NCBI GenBank assembly: GCA_020848905.1
Contig: JADLHG010000051.1
Coordinates: 42,593-106,592, forward strand
DNA length: 64,000 nt
Origin: Deltaproteobacteria bacterium
GTDB lineage: Bacteria > Myxococcota_A > Polyangia > GCA-2747355 > JADLHG01
Direction of reading: 5' to 3'
Part shown: positions 52,201 through 62,000 of the stretch, piece after piece
Numbering within the stretch: the stretch's first letter is position 1
How the letters are laid out: each line of letters opens with the position of its first letter
Translations under genes and position numbers: made by a program
The notes under the pieces: model-generated
The model's database searches: none
What the model saw: only the letters and a program-made list of their open reading frames with translations
What the model was told of the DNA's origin: nothing

Positions 52201-55200
52201 AGCGGGTCGGGATTCCGCGCCAGCCGTACCTGCGCGACCACCGCCTGCACGGCACCGCGCTCTTGCCGGCCGCGGCCACGCTCGAGCTCGTGCGCGCGGC
52301 GGCGGCGCTGCGCCTCGGCGAGGGGAGCGCGCTCGCCCTCGAGGAGGTCACGCTCGGCGAAGCGGTGGTGCTGCTCGAGCAGCAGCTCGTCCCCCTCACG
52401 CTGGTGCTGGCCGAGGAGGGTGCAGGTCGCTGGCGCTTCCACCTCCACGCGGGGACGAAGGGGGGCAAGGGCGATGCGGAGGCGCGCGCCGTGGCCTCGG
52501 GGCGCGTGCGCCTGGCCGAGGGCGGCGCGAAGGCGGAGGCCGCGAGCGGGAGGGACAGTCTCGAGGAGCTTTTGGCCCGCTGCGCGCGGCAGGTCCCGGT
52601 GGCAGAGTTCTATCGGGCTCTGCGCGAGGCGGGGATCGAGTACGGCCCGCTCTTCCAGCCGCTCTCGCGGCTCTGGCTCGGGGAGGGCGAGGCGCTGGCG
52701 GAGCTCGCGCTCCCTCGGGCGCTCGCCCGGGGGAACGAGCGGTACGGCCTGCACCCTGTGATCCTGGACGGCGCGCTGCAGGTCGTGGCGGCGGCGGCGC
52801 GCGGCACCGAGGGGCACGAGGGGGCCTTTCTGCCGGTCGGCTTCGGGCGCCTGACCTATCTCCGCGCGCCCTCCGGGTCGGTGAAGGCGCACGCGCGGCT
52901 CGAAGGCCCCGTCGCTCCCGGGGCTCGCGAGGCGCGGGGCGAGCTGACGCTCTTCGACGAGAGCGGCCCCTTCGTGCGGCTCGAAGGGTTTCGCGCGCGG
53001 CGGGCGGACGAGGGAGCGGACGCGGGGGAAAAGCTCGAGCGAGCCTTCTTGCGGCCGGTCTGGCGGGGGCGCGAGGCGGAAAGCGAGCCGACGCTCTATA
53101 TGCCCCCGCGGGTGCTCCTCGTGGGGGGCGGGGAGGCGGCGGAGGCGCTCGGCGGCGCGCTGTCGGAGCGGGGGCTCGAGGTGGTCGTCGCAGCGCGCAG
53201 TCCCGGCTTCGCGAGAGCCGCGTCCGGCCGCTACGAGCTCGCGCTCGACGATGCGGCGGGGCTCGCGCGGCTCGTGGCCGAGGCGCTGCCCACGAGCGGC
53301 TCCACCCCGGTGGTCTACCTCGGAGGGCTCGAGGTTCCGGCAGGGCTTCCGCCGGAGGGGAGCGAGGCGGGACGGCGGGCGACGGTCGAGGCGCTTTGGC
53401 TCGCGCAGGCCCTGCTCGGGGCGGGGCGCCGGGATGCGCCGCGGCTCTGGCTCGTGACGCGCGGGGCGCAGGCCGTGCGGCAGGGCGAGGGAGCGCTCGC
53501 GCCCCACCAGGCTCCCCTCTGGGGTCTCGGACGCACCGCGGGTCTCGAGGCCGCGGAGCTGCGACCGACCTGTCTGGACCTGGACGCCGGGGCGCCTCTC
53601 GCGGAGCAGCTCTCGGGCCTGGTCTCGGCGCTCCTCACCGACGACCGCGAGGGGCAGCTGGCCCTGCGGGGGGGAGCGTCCTACGTGCTGCGCTTCGAGA
53701 GGGGCTTGCCGGCCGCGGGAGCTCGGGGCCCGGCCGAGCGGCGGGCCTCTGACCCCTTCTGCCTGGCCATCCCGAAGAGCGGGCTCCTCGAGGAGCTGGC
53801 GCTCGTCGAGCAGGTGCGCACGCCTCCCGGCCCTGGCGAGGTGGAGCTGGCCGTGCGCGCGGCCGGACTGAACTTCAACGACGTGATGAAGGCCATGGGG
53901 ATCTACCCCGGGGACTACGGCCTCTGGCTGGGGAGCGAATGCGCCGGGGTGGTGACCGCCGTGGGCCCCGGGGTTTCGGGCCTCGCGCCGGGGGACAGGG
54001 TGGTGGCGCTCGCGCCGCACGCCATGGGGAGCTACGTCACCACGCCGGCGCACCTCGTGGTGCATAAGCCCGCCGGTCTCTCTTTCACCGAGGCGGCGGG
54101 GGTGCCGGTGGCCTGGCTCACCGCGCGGCTCGCGCTCTTCGAGATCGGGCGGCTTCAGGCCGGGGAGCGGGTGCTGATCCACGCGGCGGCCGGGGGGGTT
54201 GGTCTCGCGGCCGTGCAGCTCGCGCGTCGCGCCGGGGCCGAGGTCTGGGGCACCGCGGGCTCCGAGGAGAAGCGGACGTTCCTGCGCGGCCTCGGCGTGG
54301 CGCAGGTCTTCGACTCGCGGAGCCTGGCCTTCGCCGACGAGGTGCGCCGGCTGACGGACGGGCGTGGCGTGGACCTGGTGCTGAACTGCCTGGCCGGAGA
54401 GGCCATGGAGGCCAGCCTGGGCCTCGTGGCGCCCTACGGACGCTTCCTCGAGATCGGCCGCAAGGACATCTATCAGAACACGCGCCTCGGCCTGCGCCCC
54501 TTCGAGCGCAACCTGGCCTATCACGGCTTCGACCTGCTGCGCTTCTCGACCGAGCGCCCGGTGGCGGCGCGGCGGGCGCTCGAGGAGCTGCTCGCCGAGC
54601 TCGCGGCGGGGACGCTCGAGCCGCTGCCGTGCGAGGTCTTTCCCATGACCGAGGCGGCGGCGGCCTTTCAGAAGATGGCCAAGGCCCGCCACGTGGGCAA
54701 GCTCGTGCTGGTCCTCCCCGAGGACCCGGAGGCGAGGCTCCCCGTGCGGCCCGCGGCGCGGCGCATCGCCGTGCGCGCCGACGCGACCTACCTGCTGAGC
54801 GGAGGGACGGGGGATCTCGGGCTCGAGCTCGCCGCGTGGCTCGTGGAGCAGGGGGCGCGGCACCTGATCCTGCTGAGCCGGCGTGGGCGAACGCCCGAAC
54901 TAGAAGGAACGCTCCAGAAGCTCGAGGCCCGCGGCGCGACGCTCGAGGTCCTGGCTCTCGACGTGGCCGACGGGGAGGCGCTCTTGGACGCCCTCGCGGC
55001 GCGGCGGGGCGGCGCTCCGCCGGTACGGGGGGTGGTGCACCTCGCGGGGGTGCTCGAGGACGCCGTGCTCCCCAACGTGAACCCGGGTCAGCTCGCGCGG
55101 GTCCTACGCCCGAAGGTGGACGGCGCGCTCGCCCTCGATCGGGCCACGCGCGACGAGCCGCTCGACTTCTTCGTCCTCTACGCCTCGGCGAGCGGGCTGC

Positions 55201-56027
55201 TCGGCTCCCCGGGGCAGGCGAGCTACGCCGCGGCGAACGCCTTTCTGGACGCCTTCGCCAGCTATCGCGTGGCAGCGGGTCGACCGGCGCTGAGCATCGA
55301 CTGGGGCCCCTTCGAGAACCTCGGCGCCGAATCGGGGAGCCGGGGGCGACGCCTGGCGCAGATGGGGCTGCAGCTCATCCGCGGTGCGGAAGGGGTCGCG
55401 GCCTTCGGGCGGCTGCTCGAGGCCGGCGCGCCGCTCGCCCAGGTGGGCATGCTCTGGATGAGCCCGCGGCACCTGCTCGAGGCTTTTCCCGCGGCGGAGC
55501 TCCCGGCGCTCGAGGCGCTCGCCGAGGAGACGGCGGCCGAGGCCCGCCCGCGCGGCGAGAGCGACGTGCAGCGCGCCCTCGCCGCGGCCGCGCCGAACGA
55601 GCGGGGCGCGCTGCTCCTCGGGCACCTCCGCGGACAGCTCGCGCACGTGCTCCAGGTGCCGCTCGAACGCGTGGAGGCCGAGACCCCGCTGCGGCAGCTC
55701 GGCATGGACTCGCTCATGACCGTGGACCTGCGCAATCGGATAGAGGCCAGTCTCGGGCTCGTGCTGCCCGCGACCCTGGTCTGGAAATACCCGACGCTCT
55801 CGGCGCTCACCGAACACCTGCTCGAACGGCTCACCGAGAGCCTCGCGACGCCGGGTGCCGACGAGGCGGCGGAGGTCCCGACCGCAGCGCGCGCCGAGAA
55901 GGCCGAGGCGCCTCCGGCTCCGGCGGCGAGCCTCGGTCGCGCGGAGGTGGACGCGCTCTCCGACGAGGAAGCGGAGGCCCTGCTCGCCGCGAAGCTGGAC
56001 GCGCTCGGCCCGCGAGGGTCGGCGTGA
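49287..56027 (+). CDS. PKS-B: fully reducing module (KS-AT-DH-ER-KR-ACP)
   Basis: 2,246 residues. The N-terminal coiled-coil LSPLKQALYALERTEGQLAG is a docking helix that fits the tail of PKS-A. KS: Cys215 (NTACSSSL), HGTGT, and an altered third block KTQIAHL that keeps the His. AT: Ser679 (GHSLG), with Gly779-Ala-Gly-His in place of YASH or HAFH. DH: DHRLHGTALLPA and DGALQ, both intact. ER: AGLNFNDVMKAMG and [42 protein letters not shown]: Ser2142 (LGMDSLMTVDL). The module should give a saturated extension. The C-terminus has an LSDEEAEALLAAKLDAL docking tail. The ATG is preceded by GGAGAG, 43 bases after PKS-A. Confidence 0.93.
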   Translation: MSDTPHDQRLAHLSPLKQALYALERTEGQLAGLKQRLEEPVAIVGRGCRFPGGANDPERFFRQLCAGKDAVAEVPADRWDVEAYYDPNPEVVGKMASRWGGFLDGVDVRAFDAAFFHMAPREAVGLDPMHRLLLEVSCEALDDAGLPRQSLVGRPVGTYVGIMHSDYLLLAHGGLGDPALAGAHILSGTCVSMAAGRLSFTLGLQGPCLAVNTACSSSLAALHLAVGALRAGECEVALVGGVNLILAPEGLVVASQFGAANADGRCKTFDAGADGTALGEGCGVLVLKRLADARRDGDRIRALVRGTAVNHDGASSSLTAPNGLAQMEVIRRALAAARLSPRQVGYVEAHGTGTVLGDPIEAEALARVYGDGRPPGEALVVGALKTQIAHLAAAAGVASVIKAVGCLERGVIPPNLHFERLNPNIDWRGAPIVLPTAPEPFPARDEPRRAAISAFGWSGVNAHVVLEEAPRPIETPRAPEASAASEPRLLPLSAASAPALAAQIERWVAFLAEPTGQDPEATPDEEPGAFSDLCYTAGARRDHLPHRLAVVAADLEELRAGLLAARSGEARSGLVRQELAVGRESRLAFVFSGQGSQYFGMGRELLGREGPFRETLAFCDALLRARAGWSLLEELALPEERSRLRRVDVAQPVLFALQLALAAEWRAHGLHPDGVVGHSLGELAAAVVAGALSPEEGMAAVVARSALLAEVRGQGLMAQVELPFAEARVALAPFAGALSVAAVNSRRATVVAGDPESLGTFLEQLEGRGVHFRMINADGAGHSPQLDALKGRLGAALGTLVPREANVPIYSTVSGGREAGSHVTAEYLERNLREPVLFAPTVERMIDEGFELFVELSPEPILLPSILDLLHQKGRKGATVPSLRRGRPERRTLLEGLGQLYVEGRTPSWAALHPQGGRVVSLPAYPWQRERYWLPEDLPRTGGGGREARTIFHPLLETRLAVPGEALELFEQRVGIPRQPYLRDHRLHGTALLPAAATLELVRAAAALRLGEGSALALEEVTLGEAVVLLEQQLVPLTLVLAEEGAGRWRFHLHAGTKGGKGDAEARAVASGRVRLAEGGAKAEAASGRDSLEELLARCARQVPVAEFYRALREAGIEYGPLFQPLSRLWLGEGEALAELALPRALARGNERYGLHPVILDGALQVVAAAARGTEGHEGAFLPVGFGRLTYLRAPSGSVKAHARLEGPVAPGAREARGELTLFDESGPFVRLEGFRARRADEGADAGEKLERAFLRPVWRGREAESEPTLYMPPRVLLVGGGEAAEALGGALSERGLEVVVAARSPGFARAASGRYELALDDAAGLARLVAEALPTSGSTPVVYLGGLEVPAGLPPEGSEAGRRATVEALWLAQALLGAGRRDAPRLWLVTRGAQAVRQGEGALAPHQAPLWGLGRTAGLEAAELRPTCLDLDAGAPLAEQLSGLVSALLTDDREGQLALRGGASYVLRFERGLPAAGARGPAERRASDPFCLAIPKSGLLEELALVEQVRTPPGPGEVELAVRAAGLNFNDVMKAMGIYPGDYGLWLGSECAGVVTAVGPGVSGLAPGDRVVALAPHAMGSYVTTPAHLVVHKPAGLSFTEAAGVPVAWLTARLALFEIGRLQAGERVLIHAAAGGVGLAAVQLARRAGAEVWGTAGSEEKRTFLRGLGVAQVFDSRSLAFADEVRRLTDGRGVDLVLNCLAGEAMEASLGLVAPYGRFLEIGRKDIYQNTRLGLRPFERNLAYHGFDLLRFSTERPVAARRALEELLAELAAGTLEPLPCEVFPMTEAAAAFQKMAKARHVGKLVLVLPEDPEARLPVRPAARRIAVRADATYLLSGGTGDLGLELAAWLVEQGARHLILLSRRGRTPELEGTLQKLEARGATLEVLALDVADGEALLDALAARRGGAPPVRGVVHLAGVLEDAVLPNVNPGQLARVLRPKVDGALALDRATRDEPLDFFVLYASASGLLGSPGQASYAAANAFLDAFASYRVAAGRPALSIDWGPFENLGAESGSRGRRLAQMGLQLIRGAEGVAAFGRLLEAGAPLAQVGMLWMSPRHLLEAFPAAELPALEALAEETAAEARPRGESDVQRALAAAAPNERGALLLGHLRGQLAHVLQVPLERVEAETPLRQLGMDSLMTVDLRNRIEASLGLVLPATLVWKYPTLSALTEHLLERLTESLATPGADEAAEVPTAARAEKAEAPPAPAASLGRAEVDALSDEEAEALLAAKLDALGPRGSA

Positions 56028-59000
56028 GCGGGCGCCCGGGCGAGCTCTCCCCCGTCAAGCGTGCGCTCCTCGCCCTCGAGGAGCTGCAGGGCGAGCTCTC
56101 GGCGCTGAAGGCGCGCGCGCGAGAGCCCGTGGCCGTGGTGGGGCTCGCCTGCCGGCTCCCCGGCCAGGTCACGAGCCCCGAGGCCTTCTGGCGGCTCCTC
56201 CGCGAGGGGTGCGACGGGATCGGCGAGGTGCCGGCCGAGCGCTGGGACGCCCGAGCCTTCTACGACCCCGACCCGGCCGTGCCGGGGAAGATCGCCTCGC
56301 GCTGGGGGGGCTTTCTCGACGAGCCGGCGGGGTTCGACGCCGACTTCTTCGGCATCTCGCCCCGCGAGGCGCGCCAGATGGACCCCCAGCAGCGCTGGCT
56401 CCTCGAGGTGGGCTACGAGGCCTTCGAGGACGCCGGGCTCTCGCTCGAGCGGCTGGCCGGCAGCCGCACGGGAGTCTTCGTGGGGTGCTGCTCCGCCGAC
56501 TACGGCCAGCTCTTCGCCGGCCGGTCGAGCGAGCTCAACGCCTATACGATGACCGGACTGTCGGACAGCATCATCTCCAACCGCGTCTCGTACCAGTTCG
56601 ACCTGCGCGGGCCGTCCATCACCATGGACACCGCCTGCTCGAGCAGCCTGGTGGCGGTGCACCTGGCCTGTCAGAGCCTGCGGTCGGGGGAGTGCGACCT
56701 CGCGCTCGTCGGCGGGGTGAACTCGATCTTCACGCCGCTCGTGATGATCAGCGCGTCGCGGGCCTTCGTGCTGGCCGCGGACGGGCGCTGCAAGACCTTC
56801 GACGCGCGGGCCGATGGGATCGTGCGCGGGGAGGGGTGCGCGGCGCTGGTGCTCAAGCGCCTCTCGGCCGCGCGCGCCGACGGCGACCGCGTGTGGGCCG
56901 TGATCCGCGGGTCGGCCGTGAACCAGGACGGGCGCACGAACGGCCTGACCGCCCCGAACGTGCTCTCGCAGCAGGCGGTCCTGCGTGCGGCGCTCGAGAA
57001 CGCCGGCGTCAGCGCGGAGAGCGTGCGCTGCGTCGAGGCGCACGGGACGGGCACGCCTCTCGGTGACCCGATCGAGGTGGAGGCCCTGAACGCCGTGTAC
57101 GGCCGCGGCGCGGGGCTCACGCGCGAGCTCGTCCTCGGGTCGGCCAAGACCAACCTCGGTCACCTCGAGGGGGCGGCGGGGGTCACCGGCCTGCTCAAGG
57201 TGGTGCTCGCGCTCGAGCGGGCCGAGATCCCGGCGCACCTGCACTTCCGGCGGCCGAACCCGCGGCTCGAGCTGGAGCGCACGCCCTTCGCGATTCCGGG
57301 CCGCACGCGCCCCTGGCCCGCGGGCGAGGGACCGCGGCGCGGGGCGGTCTCCAGCTTCGGCATGGGGGGCACGAACGCGCATGTGATCCTCGAGGAGGCG
57401 CCTCCGTCGGAAACGCGGGCTGCGACGGTCGCGTCCGCCGAGGGGGGCGAGGCGCCCGTGGAGCTGCTCGTGCTTTCGGCGCGCACCGAAGAGGCGCTCT
57501 CTGCGCTGGCCCTCGCGTGGGCCGAGCGGCTAAGGCGGCTCGACCCGGCAGTGGAGTCTCTCGCCGACCTCTGCTACGGGGCGGCGCGCAGGCGTTCGCA
57601 CCTTCGCCACCGGCTGGCCGTCGCGGGTCGCAGCCCCGCGCGTCTGGCCGAGCTGCTGGCGCGCTACGGCGCGGGGGAGGGCCGGGCGGGTCTCTCCGTC
57701 GGGCAGCGGGGCGAGACGCCGGGCAAGCTGGCCTTCGTCTTCAGCGGGCAGGGGGCGCAGTTCGCCGGCATGGGGCGCGAGCTCCTCGCGACGGAGCCGG
57801 TCTTCGCCGAGGCGATCTCGCGGGCCGACGCGCACGTGCAGGGCCTCGCGGGCTGGTCGCTGCGCGAGGCGCTCTTGGCCCCCGAGGAGGGCTCGCGCCT
57901 CTCGGAGACGGCCGTGGCGCAGCCCTGCCTCGTGGCGCTCGAGCTCGGGTTGGTGGAGCTCCTCCGCAGCCAGGGAATTCGCCCCGACTTCGTCCTCGGG
58001 CACAGCGTGGGAGAGCTCGCCGCCGCTGCGGCCTCGGGGGCCCTGACCGTCGAGGAGGCGCTGACCCTCGCCGTGGTGCGCGGGCGCCTGATGCAGGAGG
58101 CCACGGGGAAGGGACGCATGCTGGCCGTGGCCCTCGGGCGCGCGGAGCTCGAGCCCCGCCTCGGGCGCCACGCCGAGCGGCTGGCGCTGGCCGCGGACAA
58201 CGGGCCCCGCTCGCTGGTGGTGGCGGGGGAGGCCGGGGCGCTCGCGGAGCTGGCGGCGGAGCTCACGGCCGAGGGAGTGCAGACCAAGGACCTCGGCGTG
58301 GACTACGCCTTCCACTCGCCGCAGGTCGAGGCGGCCCGGCTGAAAATAGAACGTGAGCTCGCAAACTCGCGGGGCCGGCCGACCGAGCGCCCGCTCGTCT
58401 CCACGGTCACCGGGGGGCGCCTCCCCGGCGAGGCCCTCGACGGCGCGTACTGGGGGCAGAACGTGCGCGGCACCGTGCGCTTTCGCGAGGCGGTGGAGCA
58501 GCTCGTGGCCGAGGGGGTGGAGACCTTCCTCGAGGTCGGGCCGCAGGCGGTCCTCGGGCGGCCGCTCACCGAGTGTCTCGAGGCCGCGAGCGGCGCGTCC
58601 GCGCGGCGGGCGCTGGTCGTCCCCACGCTCCGCCGGAGCGGGGCCGAGGTGACGGGGACCCTGCGCCCCGCGCTCGGCGCGCTCTACTGCGCGGGGCAGC
58701 CGGTGGACTTCGGCGCGGTCTATCCGACGGGGCGGGTGCGGCCGTTGCCGAGTTATCCGTGGCAGCACCGGCCGTACTGGGTCGAAGGGCCGCCGGCCTG
58801 GGCCGCGACGGGCGCGCGTCCGCCGGCGGCGCACCCGCTGCTCGTCGAGCGCGAGAGCCACGGGAGCCCCGCGCACCACGTCTTTCGGGGGCGGGTGGGC
58901 CGGGACGCGCCGGCCTTCGTGGGCGAGCACGCGCTCGGCGGCCGGACGATCTTCCCCGCCGCGGGCTTCTTCGAGCTCGCGCTCTCCGCCGGAGAGCGGG

Positions 59001-62000
59001 TCCTCGGGCCGGGGGCGCTGAGCCTGGTGGACGTCAGCCTGCGGGCGCCGCTCGTCTTCGAGAAGGACGACGAGGGCGAGCGCTGGCTCGAGCTGACGCT
59101 CCGGCCGGAAACAGACGCCGCATTCTATTTCACCGTCACGAGCCGCGACGCGCCGGCGGCGGCCGAGCGCCTGCACGTCGAGGGGCGCCTCGAGCGCGCT
59201 CCCACCGAGGCCGGGGAGCCCGAGGAGCTCTCGGGGCTGGTCGAGCGCTGCCCGCGGGAGCTCTCGCGGGAGGTCTACCGCGAGGGGCTCGCGCGCCTCG
59301 GGCTGGCGCTCGGGCCGAGCTACTCGGGCCACACGCGGCTCGCCCTCGGTCGTCGCGAGGTGCTCGGCGCGGCGCTCCTGCCGCCGGAGTACGCCGAGGA
59401 GGCCGGGGCCTATCGGATGCACCCGGGGCTGCTCGACGCCATGCTCCAGCTCGTGGCGCTGGCCCAGGCGAGCGCGACGGGAGAGCTCGGGTCCGGGGAG
59501 CTCGGGCTCGAGGCGCCGTACCTGCCGATCGGAATCGAGCGCCTCACCTTCTATGAGAGACCCACCGGCCCGGTCGTGGGGCACGCGCGGGTGGAGCCCC
59601 CTGCGGGCGACGGGACGGCGGCCCCCGAGGCCGTGACGGGGACCCTCGAGGTCCGGGGCGAAGGGGGCGAGCGGATCCTGTCGCTCGTCGGGGCGGCGCT
59701 CCGCAAGACGCCGCTCGCGAGGCTGGGCCAGGAGGCCGCGGCGCCGCGCGAGCTCACCTATCGCGTGGCCTGGAGGCCGCTTCCGCAGGAGGAGCCGCAA
59801 GGGGCGACTCCAGTGGGGCGCTGGCTCCTCCTCGGCCAGCACCCGCTCGGCGCCGAGCTCGCCGCGGCCCTCGAGGCAGAGGGGCAAGAGGCGCTTCGGT
59901 TCAGCACGCTCGGCGAGGCGCTCCCCGCGCTCGCCACGCAAACGGGCGAGGCGCCCCTCACGGCGGTTTTGCTCGGGGGCCTGGCCTTGCCGATGGCCAG
60001 CGCCGCTCCGCTCGGGGCGAGGCGCGCGGCGCTGCGCGAGCTCCTCGACGAGAGCCTGGGGCTCGTGCGTGCGCTCGCCGAGCGGGAGCCCCCGGCTCGC
60101 CTGGTCTGGCTGACCCGCGGCGTGTGGCAGGTGGACGGGGTAGCTCCCACGGGGGCGGTGGAAGGGGCCGCCCTCTGGGGCCTCGGGCGGAGCGCGGCAC
60201 TCGAGCTCCCCGACCGCATCGGGGCTCTCGTGGACCTGGCGCCCGAGGCGGCGCCGGACGAGGCCACCGCGCTCGCCGGGGCCCTCCTCGGCAGGCAAAG
60301 CGAACGAGAGCTCGCCTTGCGCGGCGGACGGAGCTACGCGCCGCGCCTGGCGCGCCATCGGCGAGGCGGCGGCGGCGCTCTCGCGCTCGCGGCCGACGGG
60401 GTCTACCTCGTCACCGGGGGCCTCGGCGGCCTGGGCCTGGCCTGCGCGCGCTACCTCGTCGAGCAGGGGGCGCGCCGGTTGCTCCTCGTCGGACGCTCGG
60501 CGCCGGGAGAGGAGGCCGCGCGCAAGCTGGCCGAGCTCCGGTCGCTCGGAGCCGAGGTCGAGCTCCTCCACGGCGACGTTTCCGAGTGCGCGTTCGCAAT
60601 CGAGGTCGTGGCCGCCGCGGGGACCGCCCTGCGAGGGATCCTGCACGCGGCGGGGGTGCTCGACGACGGGCTCCTCGTCAACCAGACCGGCGCGCGCTTT
60701 CTCTCCGTCCTCGCGCCGAAGCTCGACGGGGCCGAGCACCTGCTCGAGGCCACGACCGGCCACGCGCTCGACTTCTTCGCCCTCTTCTCCTCCGGGGTGG
60801 GGCTGACCGGCTCTCCCGGGCAGGGGAGCTACGCGGCGGCGAACGCCTGTCTCGACGCGCTCGCGCTGCGGGAGCGGGCGGCGGGCCGCAGGATCCTCTC
60901 CCTCGACTGGGGCGCCTGGGCCGAGGTGGGGATGGCCGCCCGGCTCGAGGCGGTGCACCGACGCTTCTGGGAGAGCCACGGGCTCTCGGCCCTCTCGACC
61001 GCGGAGGCCCTCGGCGCGCTCGGCGAGCTCCTCGCTGCTTTCGCGGCCCCCGCGGCCTCCGAGGCTCCCGAGGCGCAGCTCCTCGTCTGTCCGGTGAACT
61101 GGGAGGTGGCGCGAAGCCGCCTCTCGCCCGGGGCCGCGCCGCTCTTCGCCGAGCAGCTCGGGGGTGCGCCGTCCGCTGGCCCGGGGGGCGCGGGAGGTTC
61201 TCCGCTCGCCGCGCGCGTGGCGGGGCTCTCCGGGGCCCGCCGCGTGGCGCAGGTGGCCGAGGCGCTCCGGCAGGAGATCGTGCGCGTGCTCGGGCTCGAC
61301 GCGGCGCAGCCCATCGAAATGGAACGTCCGCTCGCCGAGCTCGGCTTCGACTCGCTCCTGGCGATCGAGCTCCGGAACGCCGTGGCCGCCCTCGTCGGCA
61401 GGTCGCTTCCCGTGACCTTGCTCTTCGATCATCCGACCCTCGGTCGGATGGCGGCCCACCTCGCGCAGACGCTCGGTGAGCAGCCCGCGGCGAGCGTGCG
61501 CGAGGAGTCCGCGTCGGCTGCGTCGGCTGCGGAGCCTCCGTTCTCGGGGGTCGCCGCGACGAGCGCCGTCCGCGCCACCCCTTCCCGGCGTGCGTCGCGG
61601 GCGCGTCGGCACGAACCGATCGCGATCGTGGGGCTCGGGTGCCGCTTCCCCGGCGGCGCGAACGACCCCGAGGCCTTCTTCGAGCTGCTGCGCCGCGGAA
61701 CGGATGCGGTGGTGGAGGTGCCGCGCGAGCGGTGGGACGTCGAGGCCTACTACGACCCGAGCCCCGGCGTTCCCGGCAAGAGCTACGCCCGCTGGGGGGG
61801 CTTCCTCGAGGGCGTGGACGTGGCGGGCTTCGACGCCCCCTTCTTCGGCATCGCCCCCGGGGAGGCCGCGTGGCTCGACCCGCAGCAGCGGCTCCTGCTC
61901 GAGGTGGCGTGGGAGGCGCTCGAGGACGCGGCGATCCCGGTGCGCGCGCTCGCGGACAGCGCGACCGGGGTCTACCTCGGCATCGCGAGCTACGACTACA